Below, piece by piece: positions 43,201-51,900 of a stretch of 64,000 bases of DNA. Within the stretch, counting starts at the first letter, position 1. Each line of letters starts with the position of its first letter. This DNA comes from an uncultured Muribaculaceae bacterium. GTDB taxonomy: Bacteria > Bacteroidota > Bacteroidia > Bacteroidales > Muribaculaceae. A model generated the notes under the pieces. That model did no database searches. It saw only the letters and a program-made list of their open reading frames with translations, and was not told the DNA's origin. Where the stretch lies: NCBI GenBank assembly GCA_910578385.1, contig CAJTQV010000016.1, positions 1-64,000 on the forward strand, in the 5' to 3' direction. Both the position numbers and the translations under genes were made by a program.

Positions 43201-46109
43201 GTATCCGAAGGGGCATCGACCGTAACAGTCGCGAAACCGTCGGAGACACGCACCCACTCTGTACGTATTCTTTTCTGCGAGTCTGATACAAGAGCAAGCA
43301 GATAGCTGTCATTATAGCTTGACCCTACCCTGATTTTAGCTTTTTTCTCACCTGCTCCGAGCACAATCTCGGTTTCGGGCACCCAGAGAGGAGTCACGAC
43401 AGGGGGACGTTTGTCATCGGCACGCCAGACGGTTATGGAGTCGGATACCACCCGGTATTCCTCACTGTCCTTGAAATCGGGAGAAAGAGAGAAACGCAGC
43501 CGGTAACGACCTGAAGGAATATCTTTCAAATCGAGGCGGAATGACGGTGACTCAAACTCTCCACCCATAAGACCTTTGCCATCGGCCGCACTGAGGTCGT
43601 AATACAACTTCTTCTGTACGGGATGAGAGGCAAGGTCATAAACCGTTACCTTATAACTTTGTGAATCACTGTCTGCCTTGATTACAGAAGGAACGGAAGA
43701 GACTATGCTCAGAGCCGAACCGAGGCCGAAGCTAAGCGCACGCGCCTCGCGGGTCTCACCTGCGGCATCAGTCACCGAGACTTTCAGTATATATGAGCCA
43801 TGTGCATATGCCGTGCCTTTCAACCCCTCGGTGGGCAGCTTGATTGTGAATGAGCCGTCCGCGTTGGTTTCAGTCTCGCCACCATATTGGGCGGCAGAGG
43901 CAGAACGGCGCCACCACCAGAGAGGCTGGTACTGCACTGTGTAAGCTACCTTGCCTCCTGCGACAGGCATACCGGCATAGGTCACTGCCTTTCCGCCAAA
44001 CGAAAGTACATCACCCGCCTTGTAAGATTCAGATGAGGAATCTACAGCCACTTCAAAAGTCGGAGCCTTGTAATCGGCTACATCGAAATAACGGTTGCAT
44101 ATCCATGACCTGTCCTCGCGGACTGTGATGGCCCAATTGCCCAACATGCCACTCTTCGGCAAAGTAAAAGCACCGTCATAGCGTCCGAAACCGTCGGTAG
44201 TTATATCGAGCGAGTCAATGCTCTGCATATTGGCATCGTTCAGCCAGACACGCAGTTTGCGCGACGGAGCTGCCTTCATCTCCTTGCCTGTTGAAGTAAA
44301 GGCAACTCCGGTGAATTGAACACGATCACCGGGACGGTATATCGAGAGGTCGGTCAGCAATTCGGACTGCAACACCTGTTTGGAATAACCGGGCTTGTAA
44401 TCCTTGTTAATACTGCCGCCGATGATGCTTCCATCATACTCGGCACGATAGAGATATTCACCGTTCTCATATGTGATACGTCCATCAGCGTCTGTTCTTT
44501 TCACAACCGACGATGCCGGCTTCCCCTTCACAATAGTCGTGAGTGTGACTTTTACTCCTGCGAGAGGTTTCTGGTTAAGAGCAGAGACAATATAGAGTTC
44601 ACCGGGACCGGATACGTCACCGCGTGTCTGCACAGCGGATATGCCGCTTACAAGTGCGGTCGATACGCGGTCCTTGTCTCTCTTGCCAAGCAAACCCTTG
44701 TCAGATGCGGTTGACGACGCGACAAATGCGTAACGTCCCGGTTTCAACGCCGGAAGCTCTACATCTCCGTCTATCATGTCGGGTGTGGTTCCGGAAAATT
44801 CCACCGGCACCGCATGTATGAGCTTGCCGGTAGCCTTCATGGCACCGACCGTCAGACTACCGTCGAAATCATTTACATTCCCCTTTACAGGTAATTCATA
44901 GACCAGTATATAGAATTTATAAAGATTCTTACTGTCTACATGTATTTTATTACTGCGGCCGGGAAGAAGCTGGTCGGGGAAAGTGAGTTTCACCAACCGC
45001 GACTTGATTGAGTTCACCTCGGCACGGAGTTGCTCCACACCGGCTGCGTCGGGAAAACGGCTTATGTAGTCTTCGAGCATGAGGAGCTTACGACGTTCTA
45101 TAGAATTGGTACGCTCAGTCGCCGTTACCTGACCGTTTTCCGCAAGCGGCATCACCTCTTCCTCGGCAAGGTTGTCTGATATATAAGCGTTTATGAATGA
45201 GGCACAATAAGGGGTGTCGCCGAAACGGTCCATACATTCCTTTATATACGCGCTGCGGGTAGCACCTGTGAGCTGCCCGAGCCGCATATTGCAGAAATAG
45301 GACTCTATAAACTTATCGGTATCGCCTGAATGACGCTCTATCGCCGCATCGATAAGAGCCATTGTAGCCGAAGCCGCATCAGCGGGATCGGTTGCAACCG
45401 TACTATTTCCATCGCCAAACGGAATCTTATCCATACCGCCGCGAGACTTGAACGGGCTGAGGCAGTCAACACCCTGAATGGTCATGAAGTCGAGCACCGA
45501 GAAACCGGCTTTGACCGCATCGTCATAATTGCTCAGCAACAAACTGATTTCCGACAGGGGCATCTCTGCCATAGCCGCACTGTTTCTAAAAGCCTTGTCC
45601 ACAAGCTCACCGGTCACGGCAGCGAACATCGGCATGCTCCACTCCTTTACATTCTCCGGACGCGGAGTCAGCGGAAGAGTGCGGTTGTTATATGTCCATG
45701 AACTTGCAGAATAAATTTCCTGATATAGCCGGGCCTCAAGCAGCAGGGAAAGATTGCTCCACGGTGCCGGAAGCCGGTTGGCCATAGTCTCGAAACGCGC
45801 GAGCGACGCGGCATAGCTGTCAGATGAGACCAGATTGGAGGCCACATTGAGCTGAAGGGCCGCACGCAGCGCGGTCAGACCGTCACCCTGAGCCAAGGCA
45901 TGGTCGAACTTCTCTTGCGCGTTCCGCTCCACAGTCTGCGGAAAAGCGAAGTCAGGCTTGTCAAATGAATTTGTCACTTCCGTAGTCTTGGTTGTCTTTG
46001 CCTTAGCCGGGGCAGCCTGAACCGGAATCGCAGGCAGTGCCGTGAGAGCGGCTAAACAAAAAAGGGAGGCGAATGCCCCCCTTTTCAATAGCTTTGTAAA
46101 TCTGTTCAT
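40281..46109 (-). CDS. Bacterial alpha-2-macroglobulin family protein
   Basis: A 1942-residue exported protein with signal peptide MNRFTKLLKRGAFASLFCLA. It has a helical N-terminal third and then macroglobulin beta domains, with the MG2-like phrase LSIYRPGDRVQFTGVAFTST near residue 590. A bait-like low-complexity stretch (RVRGGARKAAAAPSNGVVEL) and the A2M domain (NIDVPLAFFKPTLVTDSQGI, then TAPDFVGTWQFQILGYTPDM) follow, and an alpha/alpha toroid (GGWSWCPEMKSSTFMTRSVL). The thioester motif C-x-E-Q is absent; the expected place reads CVTALPGMLRPES. It may therefore trap proteases without covalent bonding, as known for thioester-less bacterial forms. It is the last gene of an operon with Spy-like and anti-sigma-like proteins, which suggests envelope-stress control. 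Confidence 0.87.
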   Translation of the reverse strand: MNRFTKLLKRGAFASLFCLAALTALPAIPVQAAPAKAKTTKTTEVTNSFDKPDFAFPQTVERNAQEKFDHALAQGDGLTALRAALQLNVASNLVSSDSYAASLARFETMANRLPAPWSNLSLLLEARLYQEIYSASSWTYNNRTLPLTPRPENVKEWSMPMFAAVTGELVDKAFRNSAAMAEMPLSEISLLLSNYDDAVKAGFSVLDFMTIQGVDCLSPFKSRGGMDKIPFGDGNSTVATDPADAASATMALIDAAIERHSGDTDKFIESYFCNMRLGQLTGATRSAYIKECMDRFGDTPYCASFINAYISDNLAEEEVMPLAENGQVTATERTNSIERRKLLMLEDYISRFPDAAGVEQLRAEVNSIKSRLVKLTFPDQLLPGRSNKIHVDSKNLYKFYILVYELPVKGNVNDFDGSLTVGAMKATGKLIHAVPVEFSGTTPDMIDGDVELPALKPGRYAFVASSTASDKGLLGKRDKDRVSTALVSGISAVQTRGDVSGPGELYIVSALNQKPLAGVKVTLTTIVKGKPASSVVKRTDADGRITYENGEYLYRAEYDGSIIGGSINKDYKPGYSKQVLQSELLTDLSIYRPGDRVQFTGVAFTSTGKEMKAAPSRKLRVWLNDANMQSIDSLDITTDGFGRYDGAFTLPKSGMLGNWAITVREDRSWICNRYFDVADYKAPTFEVAVDSSSESYKAGDVLSFGGKAVTYAGMPVAGGKVAYTVQYQPLWWWRRSASAAQYGGETETNADGSFTIKLPTEGLKGTAYAHGSYILKVSVTDAAGETREARALSFGLGSALSIVSSVPSVIKADSDSQSYKVTVYDLASHPVQKKLYYDLSAADGKGLMGGEFESPSFRLDLKDIPSGRYRLRFSLSPDFKDSEEYRVVSDSITVWRADDKRPPVVTPLWVPETEIVLGAGEKKAKIRVGSSYNDSYLLALVSDSQKRIRTEWVRVSDGFATVTVDAPSDTDRVFVEFLGERDLNRISQTVTVIPHAQDVKLEIVAESFRDRIDPGATETWKFRFTADGRNCASLPAMAVMSNKALNALSPFQWAFNPYASLYWGHGAWFNYNHNSTSSNWATVSVGDKIKSSASFEVPSWNTYGYGFYRTYGGYGQDGSDSADKFFLSSVQTTAAPLRVRGGARKAAAAPSNGVVELAEESVVNEMKYEDSEEVYSTGAVRDNSVAANQNDVPLRNIDVPLAFFKPTLVTDSQGIATVDFTAPDFVGTWQFQILGYTPDMRGNVLTLDAVASKRVMAQLNAPRFVRTGDKMSVAATLYNNSDSDASVAGRIELIDPLTDRVLLSQQFDGESVSASGSRVVKVMYEVPSEIEAMTIRVYATVPGFSDGEQTVIPVLPSSTPVVESTPFYIKPEAGQFSIKLPKFDKDSKVTLTYCDNPVWECVTALPGMLRPESVNILSHVNALFGNAVASGLLTRYPELLAGIEKMAAPENSADSALVSPLQKNEQLKTVLLNNTPWVNDAKAETLRMQSLVEYADKSKAQEQIASVMKTLTDRQNSDGGWSWCPEMKSSTFMTRSVLHTLASLAGMGYLPEGGEKLAKRACEYLDKQYADDWNRSDRKSVPVTALLNYLYDKSCFKGIGSASSFKPLETVAMKEIKAKWRDFGIYDKATAAMLLESRKDASTARTILESLRQFASVSPEKGMWYDNLSSRGYGDNALLTTARVLEAYAAIEPSNPAIDQLRQWMVITKQTQNWGDNRRTAEAIHALLTSGTEWTVPPADPVITLDGRQLEISGISAVKGAFTLDLNPTDASKATLTVNRSGSGPAWGGVVAQYVAPILDVKPASVPQLSIEKKVYTVTPGASGTTASEGDMAVGNRVRVTLTITCDRDIEYVAVTDPRAACLEPVDQLSGYTQSDGVWYYREVRDASTNLFIPFLSKGTHVISYDCNADREGDYTLGVATAQSQYAPEITAHSAGALLPVR

Positions 46110-46120
46110 AGACGGATTAT

Positions 46121-46585
46121 TTATTTTTTCTTGCGCCCGGTTTTCTTGGCGTGGCGCATCTCGTGCATTTTCTGTCGGAACTTCTCTTCGGCACCCTTCA
46201 TCTTGAAGAGCTGCTTGGAGGTCAGGAACTGTTTGAACTTCTCGTCGTAGCGTTTCTCAATCTCCGCATCTTTCTCTTTGGCTGCGGTGATTGCCTTGCT
46301 CACTGCATCGTATTCCGCTTCGGAGGCATTGGCGGAATCGGCGAGTTTCTTTTCGAGAGCCTTGGTTTCCTTAAATACCTTAACCTTTTCATCGGTCATC
46401 TGGTTGTAGAGATCGAAAAATTTTTTCTGCTGATCTTCCTTCAGTTCCATCTCCTGGGCCAGAAACTTGAGCTTGAACTCATGAACCTCGCGGCGCATCG
46501 CATCGCGGTCCTTGCCTTTCTGCTGTGCCACAGCCGGAATCACGGCAGCAATCACAAGCAGTATCAGAAGTGTAAATTTCCTCAT
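46121..46585 (-). CDS. Spy/CpxP-like periplasmic helical protein
   Basis: A 154-residue exported protein: signal peptide MRKFTLLILLVIAAVIPAVA, then long charged helices (FLAQEMELKEDQQKKFFDLY, then YDEKFKQFLTSKQLFKMKGA), ending in a basic tail. The two EL-x-x-x-Q and LTSKQ-like segments match the weak LTxxQ pattern of Spy/CpxP chaperones. It overlaps the upstream anti-sigma-like gene by four bases and is 11 bases from the alpha-2-macroglobulin gene. It probably helps to guard envelope proteins; this is inference from likeness. Confidence 0.72.
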   Translation of the reverse strand: MRKFTLLILLVIAAVIPAVAQQKGKDRDAMRREVHEFKLKFLAQEMELKEDQQKKFFDLYNQMTDEKVKVFKETKALEKKLADSANASEAEYDAVSKAITAAKEKDAEIEKRYDEKFKQFLTSKQLFKMKGAEEKFRQKMHEMRHAKKTGRKKK

Positions 46586-47022
46586 ATCTTTATCTTCTCG
46601 TATTCAGGTTCAAGTTGGTATCCGAAATCGCTCTCGAACTCGTCAATCGACGTGTAACCGTCGCTGACCTCGTCGAGCAGCTCGGCATCGGATATATCCG
46701 ACGGCAACGTATATATATCAGCTACTTCAGGCTCACCCATGTAGGCGGCAATCTGTTCGGGAGGATTGTCGAGACTGAGATGACCCATTCCTGACGCGTT
46801 ATGGAAGACCTTCATCATGCACCATATGCCCGCGAACATCGCCGCGAGATAGACATAGGGCTTGACACGCTGCCATACAGACATGCCCTGACGCGAGGGA
46901 GGTGCCGGATAGTCCGGCAGTTTCGATTCGATCTCAATCCGGACAGACTCGAAATAGCCGTCGGGAACGGTCCATGGACCTTTCCTGCCATATCTTTCGA
47001 TGAGTTTATCTTCTTCCTTCAT
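46582..47022 (-). CDS. Single-span membrane protein, anti-sigma-like
   Basis: A 146-residue protein with a cytoplasmic N terminus of about 50 residues (MKEEDKLIERYGRKGPWTVP, then DGYFESVRIEIESKLPDYP), one membrane helix (VYLAAMFAGIWCMMKVF) and an acidic C-terminal region. This form, with a Spy-like gene following, is usual for proteins encoded beside ECF sigma factors in Bacteroidales. Here a sigma gene lies 1.2 kb away on the other strand, beyond an outer-membrane protein gene. The ATG at 47022 is preferred over the frame's far start at 47082. Confidence 0.68.
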   Translation of the reverse strand: MKEEDKLIERYGRKGPWTVPDGYFESVRIEIESKLPDYPAPPSRQGMSVWQRVKPYVYLAAMFAGIWCMMKVFHNASGMGHLSLDNPPEQIAAYMGEPEVADIYTLPSDISDAELLDEVSDGYTSIDEFESDFGYQLEPEYEKIKI

Positions 47023-47150
47023 GTGAACTCTGTTTTTCCTATTGACACCCGCCCTGAGGTTTGGTTTAATAATTCGGCTCAAAATATTTCACAATTTTCA
47101 TGAAACGGCACATACCTTTCCGCACAGGGATCGTCACTCCACATAACGCA

Positions 47151-47180
47151 AATGCGGCCGGTCTCCCGACCAGCCGCATT
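47151..47180. terminator. Hairpin between the anti-sigma-like operon and the barrel gene
   Basis: Outer arms 47151-47158 and 47173-47180 (AATGCGGC/GCCGCATT) with an inner GGTC/GACC stem. It probably ends the minus-strand transcript of the barrel protein gene. Confidence 0.65.
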
Positions 47181-47335
47181 CAAGTGTTTTCCATAATACT
47201 TTTCGAACTAACCTAACATCATGAAACGATTTCTTATATCTCTAAAACATCACTTGCAGAAAAAAGGTTCGCAAGCATGTAATTTTTTTTGAAAAAATTT
47301 TTCGGTCGTGTCTCCGGAGCTGATGCAAGCAGCCG

Positions 47336-48010
47336 TCACCACTCATATGAGATATTGAGACCCAGACCGTTGATGGTTGCATTATACTGCCAGTTGCTCC
47401 AGTAATTTGAAGTCATGAGGCGGTAATGAACTCCGACATCCAGAGCCTGACGCGGCTTGGTGCGGCTCACAGGAATGCGGACACCGAACGCCGGCTGGAA
47501 GTAAAAGTAATTCTGGTTTGTCAGATAACCGTCGCGAATCTTTATATAACTGTCGGAGCAGAGGAAGGCCGCCCCTACCCTCAGGTTAATGAAGAAGCCT
47601 GTCTTGGTCTGCTCGCCGAGGATGAAGCGGAAGTCGGTGAAGACAGGAATCATCACCGCCGAACTTGTCTTCTCATGAGCGGCCCAGTCGGGGTTCGAAG
47701 TGGCCCAGTCATTGCCCCAGCCTGTGTTGACAGTTGACCAAAGCAGGTCAACTCCGATTCCGGCACCCATGTAGAACCAGTCGGTGAACTTGTAACCCTG
47801 CGAGGTGGCGAGTGTCAGGAAGTTGCTCCGGTAGTTGCCCACACCGATGGTGCAGTCTGCCTCAAGATAACCCTTGTAGCCGTTCCCCTGCCTTATGGCC
47901 GGGAGAGCTACATTGGTGAGACCATTCACAATCTCACCTATCTGGGCGGAAACGGGAAGCATGCCTCCTACTCCCGCCAAAATACCGATCAGTAGCCGTT
48001 TCCATTTCAT
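47336..48010 (-). CDS. Outer-membrane beta-barrel protein, function unknown
   Basis: A 224-residue exported protein. Signal peptide MKWKRLLIGILAGVGGMLPV (then SAQ) is followed by alternating strands typical of small 8- to 10-stranded barrels (GYKFTDWFYMGAGIGVDLLW, PVFTDFRFILGEQTKTGFFI) and a C-terminal strand ending in tryptophan (NISYEW). No specific family. The open frame reaches 48034 through a TTG, but the ATG at 48010 starts the signal peptide. It is divergent from the ECF sigma gene. Confidence 0.78.
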   Translation of the reverse strand: MKWKRLLIGILAGVGGMLPVSAQIGEIVNGLTNVALPAIRQGNGYKGYLEADCTIGVGNYRSNFLTLATSQGYKFTDWFYMGAGIGVDLLWSTVNTGWGNDWATSNPDWAAHEKTSSAVMIPVFTDFRFILGEQTKTGFFINLRVGAAFLCSDSYIKIRDGYLTNQNYFYFQPAFGVRIPVSRTKPRQALDVGVHYRLMTSNYWSNWQYNATINGLGLNISYEW

Positions 48011-48183
48011 AGTCTTTAAATTTAGATTAAACAATGTTTCATTTTTATAACAAACATACTGGCGTTAATGTAAGGTCGAAGTCAAATGGAATTTGTTAAA
48101 TTAAGTTATATAAAAGGTTGCACGGAAGTCAAAGCGGGATTTTTTTATTAACTTTACGTCCGGATTTTAACAATTCACATCAT

Positions 48184-48210
48184 CACGCCGCAATCCGGCG
48201 TGTATCTTTG
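48184..48210 (+). promoter_or_regulatory. -7 box and palindrome before the ECF sigma gene
   Basis: TATCTTTG at 48203-48210 directly follows a palindrome, CACGCCG (48184-48190) with CGGCGTG (48196-48202). The start codon is seven bases after the box, so the leader is very short. The palindrome would cover the spacer of the promoter. Confidence 0.5.
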
Positions 48211-48217
48211 ATAAGAG

Positions 48218-48781
48218 ATGTCATATAAATCGCCCATAGATGAGAAGCAGCTGGTCGCGGACTTACAGAATCCGCGGACGGCACGTGACGCGTTCGACAC
48301 ATTGACGCGCACCTATGGAGAACAGATTTATTGGCAGATACGCAAGATGGTGGTCAGCCACGACGACGCGAACGACCTTTTGCAGAACTGTTTCATCAAG
48401 GCATGGAACAACCTCCACAATTTCCGTGGCGACGCCCGCCTCTCGACTTGGCTCTACAAAATTGCGGTCAACGAGTCAATCAACTTCCTTAACAAGGAAC
48501 GCCAGCGCAAGGGCATGACCGAAGAGGGCGATGACACCTTCCTGCTCCAGAATATAGAGAGCGATGAGTTTATCGACGGTGACGCATTGCAGCTCGAACT
48601 CCAGCAGGCCATACTCAATCTTCCTGAAAAACAGCGTCTCGTTTTCAACATGCGTTATTACGACGAGATGAAATATGAGGAAATGTCCGAGATTCTCGGC
48701 ACATCGGTCGGTGCGCTTAAGGCTTCGTACCACCACGCGGTCAAGAAAATCACCGCCGCCATCCAGAACTCCGAAATCTGA
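48218..48781 (+). CDS. ECF-type RNA polymerase sigma factor
   Basis: A 187-residue sigma factor. Region 2: YGEQIYWQIRKMVVSHDDAN, then DLLQNCFIKAWNNLHNFRG and STWLYKIAVNESINFL. Region 4: LNLPEKQRLVFNMRYYDEMK, then YEEMSEILGTSVGALKASYH. This is the common Bacteroidales type that resembles RpoE/SigW. Its usual anti-sigma partner is not directly downstream; the anti-sigma-like gene at 46582-47022, divergent and 1.2 kb away, is the best candidate. A terminator at 48863-48890 isolates it from the glycerol operon. Confidence 0.93.
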   Translation: MSYKSPIDEKQLVADLQNPRTARDAFDTLTRTYGEQIYWQIRKMVVSHDDANDLLQNCFIKAWNNLHNFRGDARLSTWLYKIAVNESINFLNKERQRKGMTEEGDDTFLLQNIESDEFIDGDALQLELQQAILNLPEKQRLVFNMRYYDEMKYEEMSEILGTSVGALKASYHHAVKKITAAIQNSEI

Positions 48782-48862
48782 CTGAAATCTTCTGATTGGA
48801 ACCGGTCTGAAAGATTTGGCCAATACACATTTTTTATACGTAATCTTCCTGTCAGACAAACC

Positions 48863-48890
48863 AAAAGCATAGCACGGATGTTATGCTTTT
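48863..48890 (+). terminator. Terminator after the sigma factor gene
   Basis: Arms 48863-48871 and 48882-48890 (AAAAGCATA and its complement) ending in TTTT. Confidence 0.7.
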
Positions 48891-48978
48891 AAGACTATGC
48901 CCGCGCGTAATATATAAGCTCGCGCGTGTGTAGGCGATTCCTCTATTCTCTCATTAACCGGAATTTAAGTTTGTTTCT

Positions 48979-50610
48979 ATGAAAAACCAATCGCCCAAGG
49001 AATATGATGTCATCATCATCGGCGGTGGCGCGACAGGTGCCGGTACCGCCCGCGACTGCGCCATGCGCGGTCTGAAGACACTCCTTATAGAACGGCTCGA
49101 CTTCACGGCCGGAGCAACCGGACGCAACCATGGACTTCTGCACAGCGGCGCACGCTACGCACACACCGACCCTGAATCGGCCGCCGAGTGCATAAAGGAG
49201 AACATGATTCTGCGCCGCATCGCCCGCCATTGCGTCGAGGAGACGGGCGGCCTGTTCGTCACACTTCCAGAAGACAGCCTCGATTATCAGGACGCTTTCG
49301 TCCACGATTGTGAGCGTGCCGGAATCCAGGCCGACGTTCTCGACCCGAAAGAAGCCATACGCCTCGAACCTGCCGTGAACCCCGACATAATAGGTGCAGT
49401 CCGGGTTCCCGATGGCGCGGTTGACCCGTTCCGTCTCACCACCGCCAACGTGCTTTCGGCCCGCATGAACGGTGCCGACATCATGACATATCAGGAGGTT
49501 GTCGGCTTCGAGAAGGATGGCGACCGTATTTGCGGCGTAAAACTCCGTAGCCACCGGAACGGTGAGGAAACAACCGTATATGGGAAAGTGACAGTCAATG
49601 CCGCCGGCATATGGGGACACCATCTCGCCGAACTCGCAGGAGTCACCGTCAACATGTATCCCGCCAAGGGAGCGCTGCTTATTTTCGGTCACCGTGTAAA
49701 CAACATGGTTATCAACCGATGCCGCAAACCCGCCGATGCCGACATACTTGTGCCTGGAGATACCATCTGCGTGATAGGCACCACATCTACCCGCATTCCT
49801 TACGACCAGATTGACAACATGGAGGTCACACCCGAGGAGGTTGACCTGCTGCTGCGCGAGGGTATAAAGCTCTCCCCCCGCCTGGCCCAGACACGCATCC
49901 TCAGAGCCTATGCAGGTGTGCGTCCGCTTGTTGCAGCCGACAACGACCCGACAGGAAGAAGCATCAGCCGAGGCATAGTCTGCCTGGACCATGCCACGCG
50001 CGACGGCGTGGAGGGCTTCATAACCATTACCGGCGGAAAGCTGATGACTTACCGTCTGATGGCACAGGAGGCCACTGACCTTGTATGCAAGAAACTGAAC
50101 GTACACCGCCCGTGCGAGACAGCGGAAGTGCCTCTGCCGGGTTCGGAGCCGGATGCAGCCGACGAGAAACGCCGTCAGCATATCATAGAGCTAAGCACCG
50201 AACAGAAGGCCGCCGAGGGACGACACGGAAGCTGGTCCGGACGCATCGAGGCCAAATCAGATGCCGACGAGGCTCTGGTCTGCGAATGTGAGCAGGTCAG
50301 CGTGGCCGAGGTCAATTACGCCATCGAGGAACTCCATGTGCACAACCTCATCAACCTGCGCCGCCGCACACGCCTCGGCATGGGAACATGTCAGGGCGAG
50401 CTGTGCGCCTGCCGTGGTGCCGGACTTCTTGAACGCCACGACAAATGCACCCAACGCAGCATCGACGACCTCGCCTCGTTCATGAACGAACGTTGGCACG
50501 GAATGTTCCCCGTGTGCTGGGGTGAGACTCTTGTGGAGGTACAGTTCACCTCATGGCTCTACCAGGGAGTGCTCGGTCTCGATCCCGATGATATAAAGTC
50601 TGAAGCCTGA
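48979..50610 (+). CDS. glpA: Anaerobic glycerol-3-phosphate dehydrogenase subunit A
   Basis: A 543-residue flavoprotein, the same length as E. coli GlpA. The FAD-binding site is VIIIGGGATGAGTARDCAMR at residues 11-30, followed by GATGRNHGLLHSGARYA. The C-terminal part contains a BFD-like [2Fe-2S] domain with four cysteines (VCECEQVSVAEVNYAI, then MGTCQGELCACRGAGL). With GlpB and GlpC it oxidises glycerol-3-phosphate to dihydroxyacetone phosphate at the membrane and passes electrons to menaquinone, typically for fumarate respiration. It is the first gene of the five-gene glycerol operon. A TAAGTTTG box lies at 48966-48973, but no good -33 element was seen. Confidence 0.95.
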   Translation: MKNQSPKEYDVIIIGGGATGAGTARDCAMRGLKTLLIERLDFTAGATGRNHGLLHSGARYAHTDPESAAECIKENMILRRIARHCVEETGGLFVTLPEDSLDYQDAFVHDCERAGIQADVLDPKEAIRLEPAVNPDIIGAVRVPDGAVDPFRLTTANVLSARMNGADIMTYQEVVGFEKDGDRICGVKLRSHRNGEETTVYGKVTVNAAGIWGHHLAELAGVTVNMYPAKGALLIFGHRVNNMVINRCRKPADADILVPGDTICVIGTTSTRIPYDQIDNMEVTPEEVDLLLREGIKLSPRLAQTRILRAYAGVRPLVAADNDPTGRSISRGIVCLDHATRDGVEGFITITGGKLMTYRLMAQEATDLVCKKLNVHRPCETAEVPLPGSEPDAADEKRRQHIIELSTEQKAAEGRHGSWSGRIEAKSDADEALVCECEQVSVAEVNYAIEELHVHNLINLRRRTRLGMGTCQGELCACRGAGLLERHDKCTQRSIDDLASFMNERWHGMFPVCWGETLVEVQFTSWLYQGVLGLDPDDIKSEA

Positions 50611-50629
50611 AACCTTAAAACCAATAGCT

Positions 50630-51874
50630 ATGAAATTTGACACTATAGTAATCGGAGGAGGTCTCAGCGGCCTCATAAGCGGCATCGAGTCGGCACGCAG
50701 CGGACGCAAGACCGCGATTGTGACAGCCGGTCAGAGTGCCCTGCATTTCTGGTCAGGTTCTTTCGAATTCCTCTGCAACGAGGGGGGAGAGACTGTGATT
50801 GACCGGCCTCTCGAACGCGCCTCTAAACTCGACGATTCCCACCCGTACAAAAAGATTGGCCTGGAACGGACGGCAAATCTTCTCAACCGCGTGGCCCCTA
50901 TCCTTAATGAAGCGGGCATAACCGTGCGCGGTGATCTCAACCGCAACCATTACCGTCTGACCCCGATGGGATTCGTCAAACCCGCATGGCTCACGCTCGA
51001 TGACTACATGGCATTTGACGAGCCCTCGGAACTCTCGGGCAAAAAAATCGCCCTCATCAACATCTACAGTTACATTGACTTCTACCCGCGCTTTCTATCG
51101 TTGGGTCTTTCGAAATTAGGCGCAGAGTGTACACGTGCCGATGTCAACGTTCCGCAACTCGATGTGCTTCGCCAGAGCACCACGGAGATGAGGGCCACCA
51201 ACATGTCGCGCTTCCTCCGCGATGACGCTGTTGATGCCTTGGCACGCGAAATCAACAAGGCATCGGCCGGAGCCGACATGGTCATCATGCCCGCCGTTCT
51301 CGGAATCTTCAGCGACAAACCGGTGAAGCGTCTCCGCCAGGGTGTTGACCGCCCTATCCACTTCATTGCAACCACACCGGCCTCGGTGCCGGGAGTGCGC
51401 TGCCAGCTTTCGCTCCGCGACCTATTCACAGGCTTCGGAGGCTACTACATGCCGGGAGATACTGTTACCCACGGAGAGTTCGAGGGCAACCGTCTGCGCC
51501 GGGTATTCACCAAAAATTTCGGTGGAATACCTCTCGAAGCCGACAATTTTGTAATCAGCACGGGCAGTTTCTTCGGCCATGGACTGATTGCCGATTTCGA
51601 GAAGATATATGAACCCGTGTTCGGTCTCGACCTCGAAGCCGGCAAGTCGAGAACCGAATGGTATGACAAGAACTTCTATGCCGCACAACCCTACATGGCC
51701 TACGGAGTCATCACTGATGACAGGATGCGTCCGCGACGCAAGGGTGAGACTGTGGAGAATCTTTACGCCACAGGTGCGCTCTTGGGCGGTTTCAACGCCC
51801 TGAAGGAGGGTTCCGGAGCAGGTATCACACTCGCCACAGCTCTCAGCGCGGCTGATTTCATAACCAGATCTTAA
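50630..51874 (+). CDS. glpB: Anaerobic glycerol-3-phosphate dehydrogenase subunit B
   Basis: A 414-residue FAD/FMN-dependent protein with the N-terminal dinucleotide-binding motif TIVIGGGLSGLISGIESARS. GlpB-specific phrases follow: ALHFWSGSFEFLC, FGGYYMPGDTVTHGEFEGN, and a closing ATGALLGGFNALKEGSGAGI. It is thought to connect the GlpA dehydrogenase to the iron-sulphur subunit GlpC. It begins 19 bases after glpA and is followed 26 bases later by glpC, in the same order as in E. coli. Confidence 0.94.
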   Translation: MKFDTIVIGGGLSGLISGIESARSGRKTAIVTAGQSALHFWSGSFEFLCNEGGETVIDRPLERASKLDDSHPYKKIGLERTANLLNRVAPILNEAGITVRGDLNRNHYRLTPMGFVKPAWLTLDDYMAFDEPSELSGKKIALINIYSYIDFYPRFLSLGLSKLGAECTRADVNVPQLDVLRQSTTEMRATNMSRFLRDDAVDALAREINKASAGADMVIMPAVLGIFSDKPVKRLRQGVDRPIHFIATTPASVPGVRCQLSLRDLFTGFGGYYMPGDTVTHGEFEGNRLRRVFTKNFGGIPLEADNFVISTGSFFGHGLIADFEKIYEPVFGLDLEAGKSRTEWYDKNFYAAQPYMAYGVITDDRMRPRRKGETVENLYATGALLGGFNALKEGSGAGITLATALSAADFITRS

Positions 51875-51900
51875 AAGCCATATCTTAAAAGACTGATGCT

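Noticed and set aside
48901..48940. CGCGCG-flanked element before glpA as a regulator site
   Set aside because: Only six bases pair and CGCGCG is self-complementary, so the symmetry may be chance.
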